From the NCBI RefSeq assembly GCF_902497785.1, contig NZ_CABVHK010000004.1, positions 124,001 through 188,000 of the forward strand: 64,000 nt of DNA. The letters are read 5' to 3'. The notes under the pieces are model-generated. The model had not been told where the DNA came from, did not search any database, and worked only from the letters and a program-made list of their open reading frames with translations. Below are positions 49,720 through 59,031 of this stretch, in pieces. A program made the translations under genes and the position numbers. This DNA is from Pseudomonas fluorescens. Its GTDB lineage: Bacteria > Pseudomonadota > Gammaproteobacteria > Pseudomonadales > Pseudomonadaceae. Within the stretch, counting starts at the first letter, position 1, and each line of letters begins with the position of its first letter.

Positions 49720-50172
49720 ATGAACAGGTTGTCTACCCTTGGCTTGTGTGTCGCGCTGTCGATGGCCGCCACTCAGGTCCGGGCCGAAACGGTTGTCCCG
49801 ATGCAGGGGCAGACTTCGCAACAAACCCAACTGGATATGGACGCTTGCCATAACATCGCGGCCAGTCAAAGTTCAACGACGGCGCCTGCCAGCGGCGGTC
49901 GCCTCAAAGGTGCGGCGGCGGGTGCCGCAGCCGGGGCCGCGGGAGCTCAGGTTCGCGGGCGTCAGCATGATGAGTTTTATGATCGTGTGGATGACGACGT
50001 GAAGCAGGACTATCGGCAGAACCGGGCGAAGGAAACGGCCGTCGCGGGCGCTGTCGTCGGTGGGTCACGTCAGCGCCAGGAGCGCCGGGCACAGCAGAAA
50101 ACGTCGACCGCCACCGCCTCGACGGCCTACAGCAGCTGCCTGCAAGGCAAGGGTTATCAGGTCAATCCCTGA
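49720..50172 (+). CDS. Secreted glycine-zipper-like protein
   Basis: A 150-residue protein with a signal peptide (LCVALSMAATQVRA, cut near 22). A first Ala/Gly-rich segment (KGAAAGAAAGAAGAQVRG) and a second (AVAGAVVGGSRQRQ) flank a charged region, the layout of glycine-zipper (YMGG-like) periplasmic or outer-membrane proteins. Two Cys residues, near 43 and 143, could form a disulphide. The 3' end overlaps the convergent FUSC gene by 16 bp. Function unknown. Confidence 0.8.
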   Translation: MNRLSTLGLCVALSMAATQVRAETVVPMQGQTSQQTQLDMDACHNIAASQSSTTAPASGGRLKGAAAGAAAGAAGAQVRGRQHDEFYDRVDDDVKQDYRQNRAKETAVAGAVVGGSRQRQERRAQQKTSTATASTAYSSCLQGKGYQVNP

Positions 50173-51185
50173 GCGGGTTTTGGTGGTCGCTGATCCAGCA
50201 GATAAACCATCAGGCAGGCATACAGCGTCACCAGGATAAACAAGCCCATGCGCACCGCGAATGCGGTGTAGACGTCTTTGCCCGCGAGGCTGTCCTGCAC
50301 CGATTGGCCGAGCAGGATAATCATGGTGATCAGGCTGTTGAGCCAGAATCCCGGGCTCAACCGGGTCGGGCTCAGCGCGTACAGCTTGCGCGCCAAAATC
50401 AGACCGAACAGCAGCATCCACAGAAAAAACATCCATAAGTGCACAAACAGGCTGAGGGCACACCAGAACAGCACGGCCAGCACACCGCCGAGCAGGGTCG
50501 AACCGACCAGTTCGCGCGCGGCATGGTGCGACGATGGGGTTGAGCTCTGCTGCCCCAGGCTGACCGCCTTCAGGATGATCGGCAGGTAACGCGCCGGATC
50601 AATCATTACGAGCAAAAACGTCGGCATCACGATCAGGGTTGCCCGCAGCGCCACCCGGCTCACTTCCTCCGCTGGCAACAATGGCGCGGCGGGGGGCGAC
50701 GGCGCATTGGGCGGATCGGGAAACAGCCAGTGACTGAGCGCAAGCACCATGACTGCAAGGAGCAACCCCTTCACCAGTGCCCCGATGACCATCGCCGCCA
50801 GGTCGAACTCGGCGACGCCGGCCGATGAAATCATGGTGAGGCCAATCACCAGAAAGGTGACGATCAGGTTGTTGCCGCCGCGCAGCCCAAAACGAAACAC
50901 CAGAAACAGGCAAACCCCGACCAGCAGCACGCCGCTGACCGGGTAGTAACGCAGGATCGGGATCAACAGCAAGCCGACAGCGGTGGTCAGCATCGCCGCC
51001 ACGGCCAGCACCAGTGCAGCCTTTAACGGCAGCGGACGATTGACGGTGGCGAGCAGCAACACTGCGAGCACCGGCGCGATAAAAGGGATCGGCAACCCCG
51101 CCCCGAAGCTGATCGCCAGACACAACGCGGTGCCGCTGGCCAGGCGCAACGCACGTTGCTCCCGGGGCGTGCGCTTAGTAGACAT
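50157..51185 (-). CDS. FUSC/DUF2955 membrane efflux component
   Basis: A 342-residue inner-membrane protein with about ten helices (PFIAPVLAVLLLATVNRPLP in the first half; FFLWMLLFGLILARK in the second), matching the DUF2955/fusaric-acid-resistance group. It is the third gene of a minus-strand operon after an OMF lipoprotein and an HlyD-type adaptor, overlapping the latter by 11 bp. The three proteins would form a tripartite pump for aromatic or other organic acids; substrate unknown. Confidence 0.85.
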   Translation of the reverse strand: MSTKRTPREQRALRLASGTALCLAISFGAGLPIPFIAPVLAVLLLATVNRPLPLKAALVLAVAAMLTTAVGLLLIPILRYYPVSGVLLVGVCLFLVFRFGLRGGNNLIVTFLVIGLTMISSAGVAEFDLAAMVIGALVKGLLLAVMVLALSHWLFPDPPNAPSPPAAPLLPAEEVSRVALRATLIVMPTFLLVMIDPARYLPIILKAVSLGQQSSTPSSHHAARELVGSTLLGGVLAVLFWCALSLFVHLWMFFLWMLLFGLILARKLYALSPTRLSPGFWLNSLITMIILLGQSVQDSLAGKDVYTAFAVRMGLFILVTLYACLMVYLLDQRPPKPAQGLT

Positions 51186-52299
51186 ACGACAGCCAGCTCA
51201 TCAAGCCAAGAAAAACCCGGCCGAGAGGGTTTAACGGATTGCTTTCGGTGGGGAACGCCATGACCTCAGCCTGGCCGCCGGCGCGAATCGCGCGACTGTC
51301 GCGCAGCTGCGCTCTCGACGCCTCGGAAAACTCGATGATCACCGGAAATCGCTGGGCAGGGCGCAGCCAGTCGCGGCTGTTCTGCACACTGGGCAAGGTA
51401 CCCGGCGGCGGTGCCTGACCGACGCTGACGCCGTAGCCGACACTGCGCACGCGCCCGTCAAGCACTTCGCCGGGCAGCGCATCCAGAACAATCATCACCG
51501 GCGTATCGGGCTTGACCAGACCGAGGTTGTTTTCAGTCATGTCGGCGCTGATCCACACGTCGTGGATCGCGATCAGCGTCATGACCGGACTGCCAGCCGC
51601 GGCGAACTGCCCGGCGTCGGTGCGCAGGTCGGTGATCAACCCAGCCGAGCGTGCGCGAATCTGCGTGTTGGCCTGGTCCAGCTCGGCTTTCGACAGGGCG
51701 GTGGCGGCGCTGCGCAACAAGGCATTGTCTTCCGCACTACCACCCTCCTGTTCGCGGGCGCGCTGGACTTCGGCGCGGGCGGCGGCGACCTGGCTGACCG
51801 CCTGTTCGCGGTTGGCGCGGGACACTTCGAGCAAGCGCACGGAAATGGTGCCCGGGTCGGCGCGATATAACCCTTCGAGGCGGTTATTGTCCTGTCGCGC
51901 CTTGAGCTCATTAGCCTGGGCGGCGCGCAAGTTGGCTTGTGCCGACGCAATGCCGGCGGTGCTCGCACCGATCTGCCGGCGTGTGGATTCGAGGTCTGCC
52001 CGCGCCCGATCGACGGCAATCTGATAGGGCAGGGGATCGACTTCGAACAGCACGTCGCCGGCCTTGACGTCCTGATTGTTGCGCACGTTGACGCGAATTA
52101 CCTGACCGGCCACTTCCGCCGCCACCGGTATGACAAAGGCGCCCACCCGCGCCTGTTGCGTATATGGCGTGAAGCGGTCAGCCGCGAGGTACCAGGCCAG
52201 GCTGAGGACGATCACCAGCAGCACCCATTTGATGCCTTTTTTAGCAGGGTCGGCAGGCGGCTCGGGCGGCTTTGGGGCGGGCAGCGGGGCTTCACTCAT
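51175..52299 (-). CDS. HlyD/EmrA-family periplasmic adaptor
   Basis: A 374-residue membrane fusion protein. One N-terminal helix (WVLLVIVLSLAWYLAADRF) is followed by the lipoyl half (QVIRVNVRNNQDVKAGDVLF), a coiled-coil hairpin (about 95-205) and the second lipoyl/beta-barrel region (GLITDLRTDAGQFAAAGSPV). It links the FUSC pump with the outer-membrane factor. Start overlaps the OMF stop by four bases. Confidence 0.9.
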   Translation of the reverse strand: MSEAPLPAPKPPEPPADPAKKGIKWVLLVIVLSLAWYLAADRFTPYTQQARVGAFVIPVAAEVAGQVIRVNVRNNQDVKAGDVLFEVDPLPYQIAVDRARADLESTRRQIGASTAGIASAQANLRAAQANELKARQDNNRLEGLYRADPGTISVRLLEVSRANREQAVSQVAAARAEVQRAREQEGGSAEDNALLRSAATALSKAELDQANTQIRARSAGLITDLRTDAGQFAAAGSPVMTLIAIHDVWISADMTENNLGLVKPDTPVMIVLDALPGEVLDGRVRSVGYGVSVGQAPPPGTLPSVQNSRDWLRPAQRFPVIIEFSEASRAQLRDSRAIRAGGQAEVMAFPTESNPLNPLGRVFLGLMSWLSYVY

Positions 52300-53819
52300 G
52301 GTCGTTCACCTTTTTTGTTTTGCGCCGCTGAAGGCTCGTCCAGCAGGTCGCCCCAGTCCGTGCGTTTTTCCATTTGCTCGCGGGTGGCCGAGTCGACTTT
52401 CGGCTCGGCGCTGTACCAGCCACCGCCCAAGGCTTTGTACAACGCAATCGCATTGCTCACGGCGTTGCTGCGGCTGACCAGGTAATTATCCTGTTGTTCC
52501 AGCAGCGCACGTTGCGCGTCAAGCACGCGCTGGAAATCCGAATAACCTTCGCGATATTGCGCGTTGGCGAGCACCAGTGAACGCTTGGCGGCGACTTCCG
52601 CCTCGCGCAGGATGCGTTCGCGCTCCAGAGATTTGATCAAGCCGCTGGCGGCATCATCGGCCTCGCGGGCCGCTTGGCGAACCTTGTCGCGGTAGGCCTC
52701 GATCAACTGCTGCAAGCGAGCGTCCTGCACGCGCACGTTATTGCTGATCTGGCCATGATCGAACAGGTTCCAGCGCAGGCTGGGGCCACCGATCAGATCC
52801 AGGCTTCTGGACGTGCCGTTCAGCGTGTCAGCCGACCAGACGATGCTGCCCAGCAAGGTCAGCGAGGGATAGAAATCGGTCACGGCCACGCCAATCAGCG
52901 CCGACTGGGCGGCAACATTCAGTTCGGCTGCGCGCACATCCGGCCGACGCAGCAGCAGATTGGCCGGCACATCCTGCAATACGGCGCGGTCGACCAGCGG
53001 GATCAATCCTTCATTTTCCAGCAATTGCGGCAGTGCGCCGGGGGGCTGGCCGATCAACACAGCCAGCGCATTACGGGTGCGCTGAACCTGGTCTTCGAAG
53101 TCGGGAATCGTACTCAACGTTCCGAGGTATTGGGTACGCGCCTGCTGCAGGTCGAGCTCGGCTTGCTGGCCGCTGATGAACAGCTTTTCAGTGATCTCGA
53201 AGTTGCGCTTTTGCTGCCTGGCGTTTTCCCGCGCCACGCGCAACCGCGCCTCGGTGGTGCGCAACGAAAAGTAAGTGTCGGCCACTTGCGCGCGCAGCAG
53301 CACGAGCGCGTCTTCATAGTTGGCCTGCGCGGCAAAGTAACCGGCATCGGCCGACTCGATGGCGCGACTGAAACGGCCCCAGAAATCCAGCTCCCAGCCG
53401 ACATCGAAGCCGGCACTGTATTGCCAGAAATGACTGTCCTGGGGATTGATTCCGCCGGATTGCCTGCGGTTGAAGTACAGGCTGTCGGCGCTGGCTTGCT
53501 GCAATTGCGGGTAGCGTCCACTTTGCGCGATGCCCAGTTGGGCACGGGACTCCATCACGCGCAGACCGGCGATTTTCAGGTCGGAGTTGTGGGCATCCGC
53601 TTCCACAATCAACCGATCAAGGACCGGATCGCCGAAGACCTGCCACCACTGACGCAGATCCGGATGCTGGCTGCGTTGGCTGGATTGCTCGAGGGCAGGG
53701 GAGTTCCAGTGGTCAATCCACGTTGGCTTCGGCGACTGAAAGTCCGGCCCAAGACGCACGCAGCCACTCAAGCCGAGCACCCACATCAATAGCAATTGGC
53801 CGGATCGCGTCAGGAGCAT
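52296..53819 (-). CDS. NodT-family outer-membrane efflux lipoprotein
   Basis: A 507-residue outer-membrane factor. The lipobox LGLSGC gives a lipid Cys20. Two OEP repeats are visible, with FNRRQSGGINPQDSHFWQY and LDFWGRFSRAIESADAGY in the first and GPSLRWNLFDHG in the second. It is the first gene of the three-gene efflux operon. The C-terminal 50 residues after the second repeat are polar. Confidence 0.9.
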   Translation of the reverse strand: MLLTRSGQLLLMWVLGLSGCVRLGPDFQSPKPTWIDHWNSPALEQSSQRSQHPDLRQWWQVFGDPVLDRLIVEADAHNSDLKIAGLRVMESRAQLGIAQSGRYPQLQQASADSLYFNRRQSGGINPQDSHFWQYSAGFDVGWELDFWGRFSRAIESADAGYFAAQANYEDALVLLRAQVADTYFSLRTTEARLRVARENARQQKRNFEITEKLFISGQQAELDLQQARTQYLGTLSTIPDFEDQVQRTRNALAVLIGQPPGALPQLLENEGLIPLVDRAVLQDVPANLLLRRPDVRAAELNVAAQSALIGVAVTDFYPSLTLLGSIVWSADTLNGTSRSLDLIGGPSLRWNLFDHGQISNNVRVQDARLQQLIEAYRDKVRQAAREADDAASGLIKSLERERILREAEVAAKRSLVLANAQYREGYSDFQRVLDAQRALLEQQDNYLVSRSNAVSNAIALYKALGGGWYSAEPKVDSATREQMEKRTDWGDLLDEPSAAQNKKGERP

Positions 53820-53934
53820 GCGTCATTCCAGTCGAGAAAGATTACAGGAGCATAGACGGCCTGATGGGCAACTGACTGCTAAGCTTTTCGAGCGTCTTCA
53901 CATTCGATACAAACTGTCAAAAAGGACGGTAGCC

Positions 53935-54438
53935 ATGAATGCACCCCATACCGCTGGATGGCGTTTCAAACTGGGCATAGTGATCATCTGCTTGATGCTG
54001 GGTTCGTGGCTGATGGTGCCCATCGCCGCAGCGTTGGGGGTGCCGGGTTCGAAAGTTGCGGCACTGACAGGGGTGTTGTTTATCAGTAACAAAGTCCTGC
54101 TGATCCTGGTCATTGCCGTCATGGGCAAGTCGGGCTTCCAACAGTTGAAAAGCCGGGTGTTTGGTTACGTCTCCTCGCTCGCGCCTACCGCGGAAACCGA
54201 AGTGGGGCCATGGCGTCATCGAATCGGCGTGGTGATGTTTTGCCTGCCGCTGATCTCGGCGTTTCTGGAACCTTACGTGGACAGCATCTGGCCGGGGCTC
54301 AGGCCGAATATCTGGCAGCTGCAGTTGCTGGGCGACTTGATGCTCATCGGCAGTCTGTTCGTGCTGGGTGGCAATTTCTGGGAAAAAGTACGGGCCTTGT
54401 TTATCCGCAAGGCGCGGGTGGTGAACGAACCGTCGTGA
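53935..54438 (+). CDS. Small membrane protein with transporter-suffix-like domain
   Basis: A 167-residue protein with four hydrophobic segments (LGIVIICLMLGSWLMVPIAA; VLLILVIAVMG; IGVVMFCLPLISAFLEPY; LQLLGDLMLIGSLFVLGGNF). It resembles the stand-alone domain found at the end of some MFS-type proteins and annotated as a transporter suffix domain. ATG 53935 follows AAAGGA. It is divergent from the efflux operon. Function unknown. Confidence 0.78.
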   Translation: MNAPHTAGWRFKLGIVIICLMLGSWLMVPIAAALGVPGSKVAALTGVLFISNKVLLILVIAVMGKSGFQQLKSRVFGYVSSLAPTAETEVGPWRHRIGVVMFCLPLISAFLEPYVDSIWPGLRPNIWQLQLLGDLMLIGSLFVLGGNFWEKVRALFIRKARVVNEPS

Positions 54439-54527
54439 GCGTTCGCAGCACGATGCTTTGCGGCGCCGTGGACGCGCCGCCGGACAAGCTAGGGGCGGCG
54501 TTCCGACGATGGACGATAAAGCGTTCC

Positions 54528-54752
54528 TCAGTCTTCTTTACGGACGGTGGCCACTTCATCGGCCTTGACCTTCACTTTGGCCCCGGAAATATCTTCGAAC
54601 TCGTAAAAACCGTCCTCGGTATTGGCCTTCGGCATGTCCTTGGTCAAATACTGAGTGCCGTTCTGCAGTGTCACGACCGTTGGCGTCGAGCAGCCGGCCA
54701 GAGCCAGGAAAGCCAGTGCCGCCAAGGGTAAACCCAGAGTCTTGATATTCAT
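54528..54752 (-). CDS. YgdI/YgdR-type small lipoprotein
   Basis: A 74-residue lipoprotein: the lipobox LALAGC gives lipid Cys21, and the mature part is a single SH3-like domain (VVTLQNGTQYLTKDMPKA; GFYEFEDISGAKVKVKADEV). This matches the YgdI/YgdR family of small envelope lipoproteins of unknown function. ATG 54752 has a GGTGGT-type site upstream. Confidence 0.88.
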   Translation of the reverse strand: MNIKTLGLPLAALAFLALAGCSTPTVVTLQNGTQYLTKDMPKANTEDGFYEFEDISGAKVKVKADEVATVRKED

Positions 54753-54930
54753 AACCACCTCACTTGCTCCAAATAAACAGTGCGACTGCCTCGAATCCTT
54801 CAATCGTCACTGTACCTCTAACGCGGTTGGTGCGACGGATCGGCGGAAAGTTCGACAGGTGGCCGAAAAATTCCCGATTACGTCGCCGCTTATCCTTTTC
54901 CGTTTGCGCCGCATGGGGTGTAGCTGGTAT

Positions 54931-54946
54931 CTGTACGCATAACCAG
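54931..54946 (+). promoter_or_regulatory. LexA-like (SOS) box upstream of fan1
   Basis: CTGTACGCATAACCAG fits the LexA core CTGT-N8-ACAG at seven of eight defined positions (CCAG for ACAG, a change also found in known E. coli boxes such as that of uvrB). It lies 28 bp before the GTG start of the nuclease gene, where LexA would block RNA polymerase. DNA-repair function of both downstream genes supports the call. Confidence 0.55.
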
Positions 54947-54974
54947 TACTCGCTCGCCATGGCCCTGTTTCCCT

Positions 54975-56627
54975 GTGACTTCCAATCCCCTCGATGATCC
55001 GTTCTATTACCTGAACAACTTCATGCAAGTCATTGATTGGCTTGAACATCGCTATGCCGATGTGTTGAATGAAGAAGAGCAGGCCTTCATGGCTGATTTC
55101 AATCGGCTACCCAGGGAGTCACGGGCGTTGCTGGTGCGGATGGTGATGCGCAAGGGCATTCATTTCCGTGCGAGTAAATTGCATTACCTCGAAATTGGCG
55201 ACATCACGACCGCTGCCGCGCCATTGCTGACGCTGGGCTGGATCGATGAGCAATGTCCGTTGCCGCTGCCATCGTTGTTCGACGTGTTGCTCAAGGCTGA
55301 GATCCTCCAGTGCTTCGGCCACGCCATCGACCAGCCCAAAGGCAAGAAGACCGACTGGTTACCCACGCTGGGCGAGCAGTTTCCCGAGGCCCGCAGTTTT
55401 ACTCAATGGTGCGGGCCGCTGGCGGATCGGTTATTCAGCCTGACCATCATGAGCCTGTGTGATCGTCTGCGTCTGATGTTTTTCGGCAATCTTTACCAGG
55501 ACTGGTCAGAGTTCGTGCTGGCTGACCTCGGCATCTTTACCTATGAAAAAGTCGAGTTCTGCGCCGAGTCCCGGGGCTTGCGCAGCCGCGAGGACGTGGA
55601 TGCCTGTCTGTTCCTGCACAACTGTCAGCAGCGGTTCGAGGCCGGAGAGGCGGTGGCGCAGATCGTCGAACAGATCAACGGGCTGACTCTGGCCAATCCC
55701 TGGCTGCACAAACGCCGGGGCAAGCTGTTGTTCCAGATCGGCCAGCATTGCGAGCGCCAGGCCGATTTCGCCAATGCCCTGAACATCTATCGCGAGTGCG
55801 CCTGGCCCGGAGCGCGAATTCGGCTGATTCGGGTGCTGGAACGCTGTGGCGAGTATCAACTGGCCCTGGACCTGGCCGTCGTCGCCGGGCAATCCCCGGA
55901 AAGCGCCGCCGAACACCAGCATTTGCTGCGAGTATTGCCCCGGCTGCGGCGCAAACTCGGTGGGCCGCCGATGAAACGTGCCTCTCCAAGGCAGATGCTG
56001 CGTCTGGACTTGCAACTGCCCAGGACCGATCCCGGGCTTTCGGTGGAATTTTACGTGCAGGCGCATCTGGCGCAGGCGTCGGCGCCGGTGCATTACGTCG
56101 AAAACAGTCTGATCAACTCGCTGTTCGGCTTGCTGTGCTGGCCAGCCATCTTTGCGCCGTTGCCGGGCGCATTTTTCCACCCGTTCCAGCGCGGGCCGGT
56201 GGATTTGCACCATGAGGATTTCCATGCGCGCCGGGCTGATCTGTTTCAGGCCTGCCTGGCGGAACTGGATGACGGTCGTTACGACCAGACCATCCGCGAG
56301 CGCTACGCCGCCAAGTGGGGTGTGCAATCGCCGTTTGTATTCTGGGGCGCCTTGAACGAGGAACTGCTTGAACAGGCACTCGATTGCCTGCCGGCCGAGC
56401 ACCTCAAACACTGGTTCAACCGATTGCTGCTGGACGTCAAGGCCAACCGCGCCGGTATGCCCGACCTGATCCAGTTCTGGCCGCAGGAAAAGACCTACCG
56501 CATGATCGAGGTCAAAGGCCCCGGAGACCGCTTGCAGGACAACCAGTTGCGCTGGCTGGAGTTCTGCCATGAGCACCAGATGCCGATTGCCGTGTGTTAC
56601 GTGCAATGGGCGGAGCAGAGCGCTTGA
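54975..56627 (+). CDS. fan1: FAN1-type VRR-NUC structure-specific nuclease
   Basis: A 550-residue nuclease related to FAN1, which cleaves 5' flaps and unhooks DNA interstrand cross-links. The C-terminal VRR-NUC domain has Asp497 in MPDLIQFW and Glu512-x-Lys514 in MIEVKG, spaced as in the P. aeruginosa enzyme; a Glu near 376 (HYVENSLINS) may be the fourth metal ligand. The middle (about 220-320) is TPR-like and the N-terminal part is the SAP-like DNA-binding region. The start is GTG 54975; an internal ATG lies at 55023. The stop overlaps the helicase start (TTGA). Confidence 0.9.
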   Translation: MTSNPLDDPFYYLNNFMQVIDWLEHRYADVLNEEEQAFMADFNRLPRESRALLVRMVMRKGIHFRASKLHYLEIGDITTAAAPLLTLGWIDEQCPLPLPSLFDVLLKAEILQCFGHAIDQPKGKKTDWLPTLGEQFPEARSFTQWCGPLADRLFSLTIMSLCDRLRLMFFGNLYQDWSEFVLADLGIFTYEKVEFCAESRGLRSREDVDACLFLHNCQQRFEAGEAVAQIVEQINGLTLANPWLHKRRGKLLFQIGQHCERQADFANALNIYRECAWPGARIRLIRVLERCGEYQLALDLAVVAGQSPESAAEHQHLLRVLPRLRRKLGGPPMKRASPRQMLRLDLQLPRTDPGLSVEFYVQAHLAQASAPVHYVENSLINSLFGLLCWPAIFAPLPGAFFHPFQRGPVDLHHEDFHARRADLFQACLAELDDGRYDQTIRERYAAKWGVQSPFVFWGALNEELLEQALDCLPAEHLKHWFNRLLLDVKANRAGMPDLIQFWPQEKTYRMIEVKGPGDRLQDNQLRWLEFCHEHQMPIAVCYVQWAEQSA

Positions 56628-58888
56628 GCTACAGCATCGCGGTGCGGGCGTTGTGTGAGTTCACCGCCAAGGTCGGCGACCTTGACCTGCGCTTTACGCC
56701 GTCGCCGACCGCACTGGAAGGCATTGTCGGGCACCGCACAGTAGCGTCCCGCCGCAGCGACAGTTACCAGAGTGAAGTTGCGCTGGAAGGTCTGTTTGAA
56801 ACGTTGAAAGTCAGGGGCAGGGCGGACGGGTACGATCCGGCGCAAAACTGTCTGGAAGAAGTCAAAACCTATCGCGGAGACCTCAACAGGCAACCGGCCA
56901 ACCACCGTCAATTGCACTGGGCGCAGGCCAAGGTCTACGGCTGGTTGATGTGTCAGAAGCTGCAACTGGCGCAGATCAACGTGGCGCTGGTGTACTTCGA
57001 CATCGTCAGTGAAAAGGAAACCTGTCTGGTCGAGGCCTTCAGCGCACCAGAGCTGGAGCAGTTTTTTGCACAGCATTGCCGCCTGTTCTTGCAGTGGGCC
57101 GAACAGGAAATGACCCACCGCGAGGCGCGCAATCTTGGCGCACAGCGGTTGGCGTTTCCCCACGCCGACTTCCGTCCGGGGCAACGGCATCTTGCGGAAT
57201 CGGTGTTCAAGGCGGTCAGCACGGGCCGGTGCCTGATGGCTCAGGCACCGACCGGTATCGGCAAGACGGTGGGCACGTTGTTTCCGATGCTCAAGGCCCT
57301 GGCGCCGCAGCAACTGGACAAGGTGTTTTTCCTTACCGCGAAAACCCCCGGCCGCAAACTGGCGCTGGACGCGGCGCAGGTCATTCTGGACGACGCCAAT
57401 GCGCCGCCGTTGCGCGTGCTGGAAATGATCGCCCGGGACAAGGCGTGCGAGCATCCCGACAAAGCCTGTCACGGTGAATCCTGCCCGCTGGCCCAGGGTT
57501 TCTATGATCGCTTGCCGGCCGCGCGGCAGGCGGCCAGCAAACTCACGTTACTGAACCAGACCGCCTTGCGTGAGGTGGCGCTGAATCACGCCGTTTGCCC
57601 TTATTACCTCAGCCAGGAAATGGCCCGATGGGCTGACGTGGTGGTCGCCGACTACAACTATTATTTCGATTTCAGCGCGCTGCTGTTCGGGCTGGCCCAG
57701 GCCAATAACTGGAAAGTCGCGGTGCTGGTGGACGAAGCCCACAATCTGGTGGAGCGCGGACGGCAGATGTACAGCGCCAGCCTCGACCAGGCGAAACTCA
57801 ACGGCGTGCGCAAAACCGCTCCGGAGCCGTTGAAGAAGGCCCTGCAGCGGGTCAATCGTGAATGGAATGCGCTGCATAATCTGCAATCCGGTACGTATCA
57901 GGCCTACGACAAACCACCGGAAAAGCTGCTCCAGGCACTGTCCTCGTGCAGCGCCAGTATCGGCGACTACCTCAATGATCATCCTCAGGGCCTGGACAGC
58001 GCCCTGCAGAATTTTTACTTCGACATGCTGCAATTCTGCCGGGTCGCCGAGCTCTTCGACGAACAGTTCCTGTTTGACATCAGCAAGCGCGACCTCGACC
58101 GCAAACGCGCCTTGTCACAGCTGTGCCTGCGCAATGTGGTGCCCGCCGGTTTCATCCGCCCGCGCCTGACAGCGGCCCGCAGTACCGTGCTGTTTTCCGC
58201 CACCTTGAGCCCTCGTCATTACTACGCCGATCTGCTCGGGACGCCGGCGAACACGGTGTGGATTGACGTCGAATCACCGTTTCACGCCGACCAGCTGAAA
58301 GTCCATATCGTCAGCCAGATCTCGACGCGGTTTGTCCATCGGCACGCTTCTCTCGCGCCGATTGTCGAGCTGATTGCCGCGCAATTCAGCCAGCGCCCCG
58401 GCAACTACCTGGCATTTTTCAGCAGTTTCGATTACTTGCAGCAAGTGGCGCAGTTGCTGGCTCAAACACATCCGCACATCAATCTGTGGGCGCAAAGCCG
58501 AGGTATGGGAGAAGGGCAACGACAGGACTTTCTCGATCAGTTCACCGCACACAGTCAGGGTGTCGGCTTCGCCGTGCTGGGCGGGGCGTTCGGCGAAGGC
58601 ATCGACTTGCCCGGAGCGCGGCTGATCGGTGCATTCATCGCGACGCTGGGACTGGCGCAACTGAACCCGGTCAACGAGCAACTGAAACACCGCATGGCGG
58701 CGATTTTCGGTGCCGGTTACGACTACACCTATCTGTTTCCGGGGGTTCAGAAAGTGGTGCAAGCGGCGGGGCGTGTGATCCGTACCCAACAGGACGAGGG
58801 GGTGGTGATGTTGATCGATGACCGTTTTGGCGACAGCAAGGTCAAGCAATTGCTACCGCGTTGGTGGTCGGTTGCTCCGCGGATTTAG
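56624..58888 (+). CDS. Nuclease-helicase fusion, iron-sulphur XPD/DinG class
   Basis: A 754-residue protein starting at TTG 56624, which overlaps the fan1 stop; GGAG lies eight bases upstream (an ATG exists at 56606). Residues about 45-110 look like a RecB/Cas4-type PD-(D/E)XK nuclease: GRADG (Asp68), LEEVKT (Glu79, Lys81) and the downstream QAKVYGWL. The helicase follows: Walker A APTGIGKT 208-215, four Cys for a 4Fe-4S cluster (275, 282, 287, 325), DEAH 370-373 and a C-terminal RecA-like domain with FGEGIDLPG and QAAGRVIRTQ. It should unwind 5'-3' and probably hands substrates to FAN1. Confidence 0.88.
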   Translation: MSYSIAVRALCEFTAKVGDLDLRFTPSPTALEGIVGHRTVASRRSDSYQSEVALEGLFETLKVRGRADGYDPAQNCLEEVKTYRGDLNRQPANHRQLHWAQAKVYGWLMCQKLQLAQINVALVYFDIVSEKETCLVEAFSAPELEQFFAQHCRLFLQWAEQEMTHREARNLGAQRLAFPHADFRPGQRHLAESVFKAVSTGRCLMAQAPTGIGKTVGTLFPMLKALAPQQLDKVFFLTAKTPGRKLALDAAQVILDDANAPPLRVLEMIARDKACEHPDKACHGESCPLAQGFYDRLPAARQAASKLTLLNQTALREVALNHAVCPYYLSQEMARWADVVVADYNYYFDFSALLFGLAQANNWKVAVLVDEAHNLVERGRQMYSASLDQAKLNGVRKTAPEPLKKALQRVNREWNALHNLQSGTYQAYDKPPEKLLQALSSCSASIGDYLNDHPQGLDSALQNFYFDMLQFCRVAELFDEQFLFDISKRDLDRKRALSQLCLRNVVPAGFIRPRLTAARSTVLFSATLSPRHYYADLLGTPANTVWIDVESPFHADQLKVHIVSQISTRFVHRHASLAPIVELIAAQFSQRPGNYLAFFSSFDYLQQVAQLLAQTHPHINLWAQSRGMGEGQRQDFLDQFTAHSQGVGFAVLGGAFGEGIDLPGARLIGAFIATLGLAQLNPVNEQLKHRMAAIFGAGYDYTYLFPGVQKVVQAAGRVIRTQQDEGVVMLIDDRFGDSKVKQLLPRWWSVAPRI

Positions 58889-59031
58889 CACTCCGTCGCG
58901 TAGGATCATTTACCTTGAAAATCATCGATATATCTTGAAAACCACCACCGTTTGCACAAACCGGTGATCGCCGCTTTATTGAGAGGACAAGCCATCACTT
59001 TCAAACCCGTCTTCGATAAGGAAATCAAGAT

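Noticed and set aside
58889..59031. A possible antitoxin gene before the zeta-like kinase
   Set aside because: The 143-bp gap holds no open frame with a start and ribosome site of useful length.
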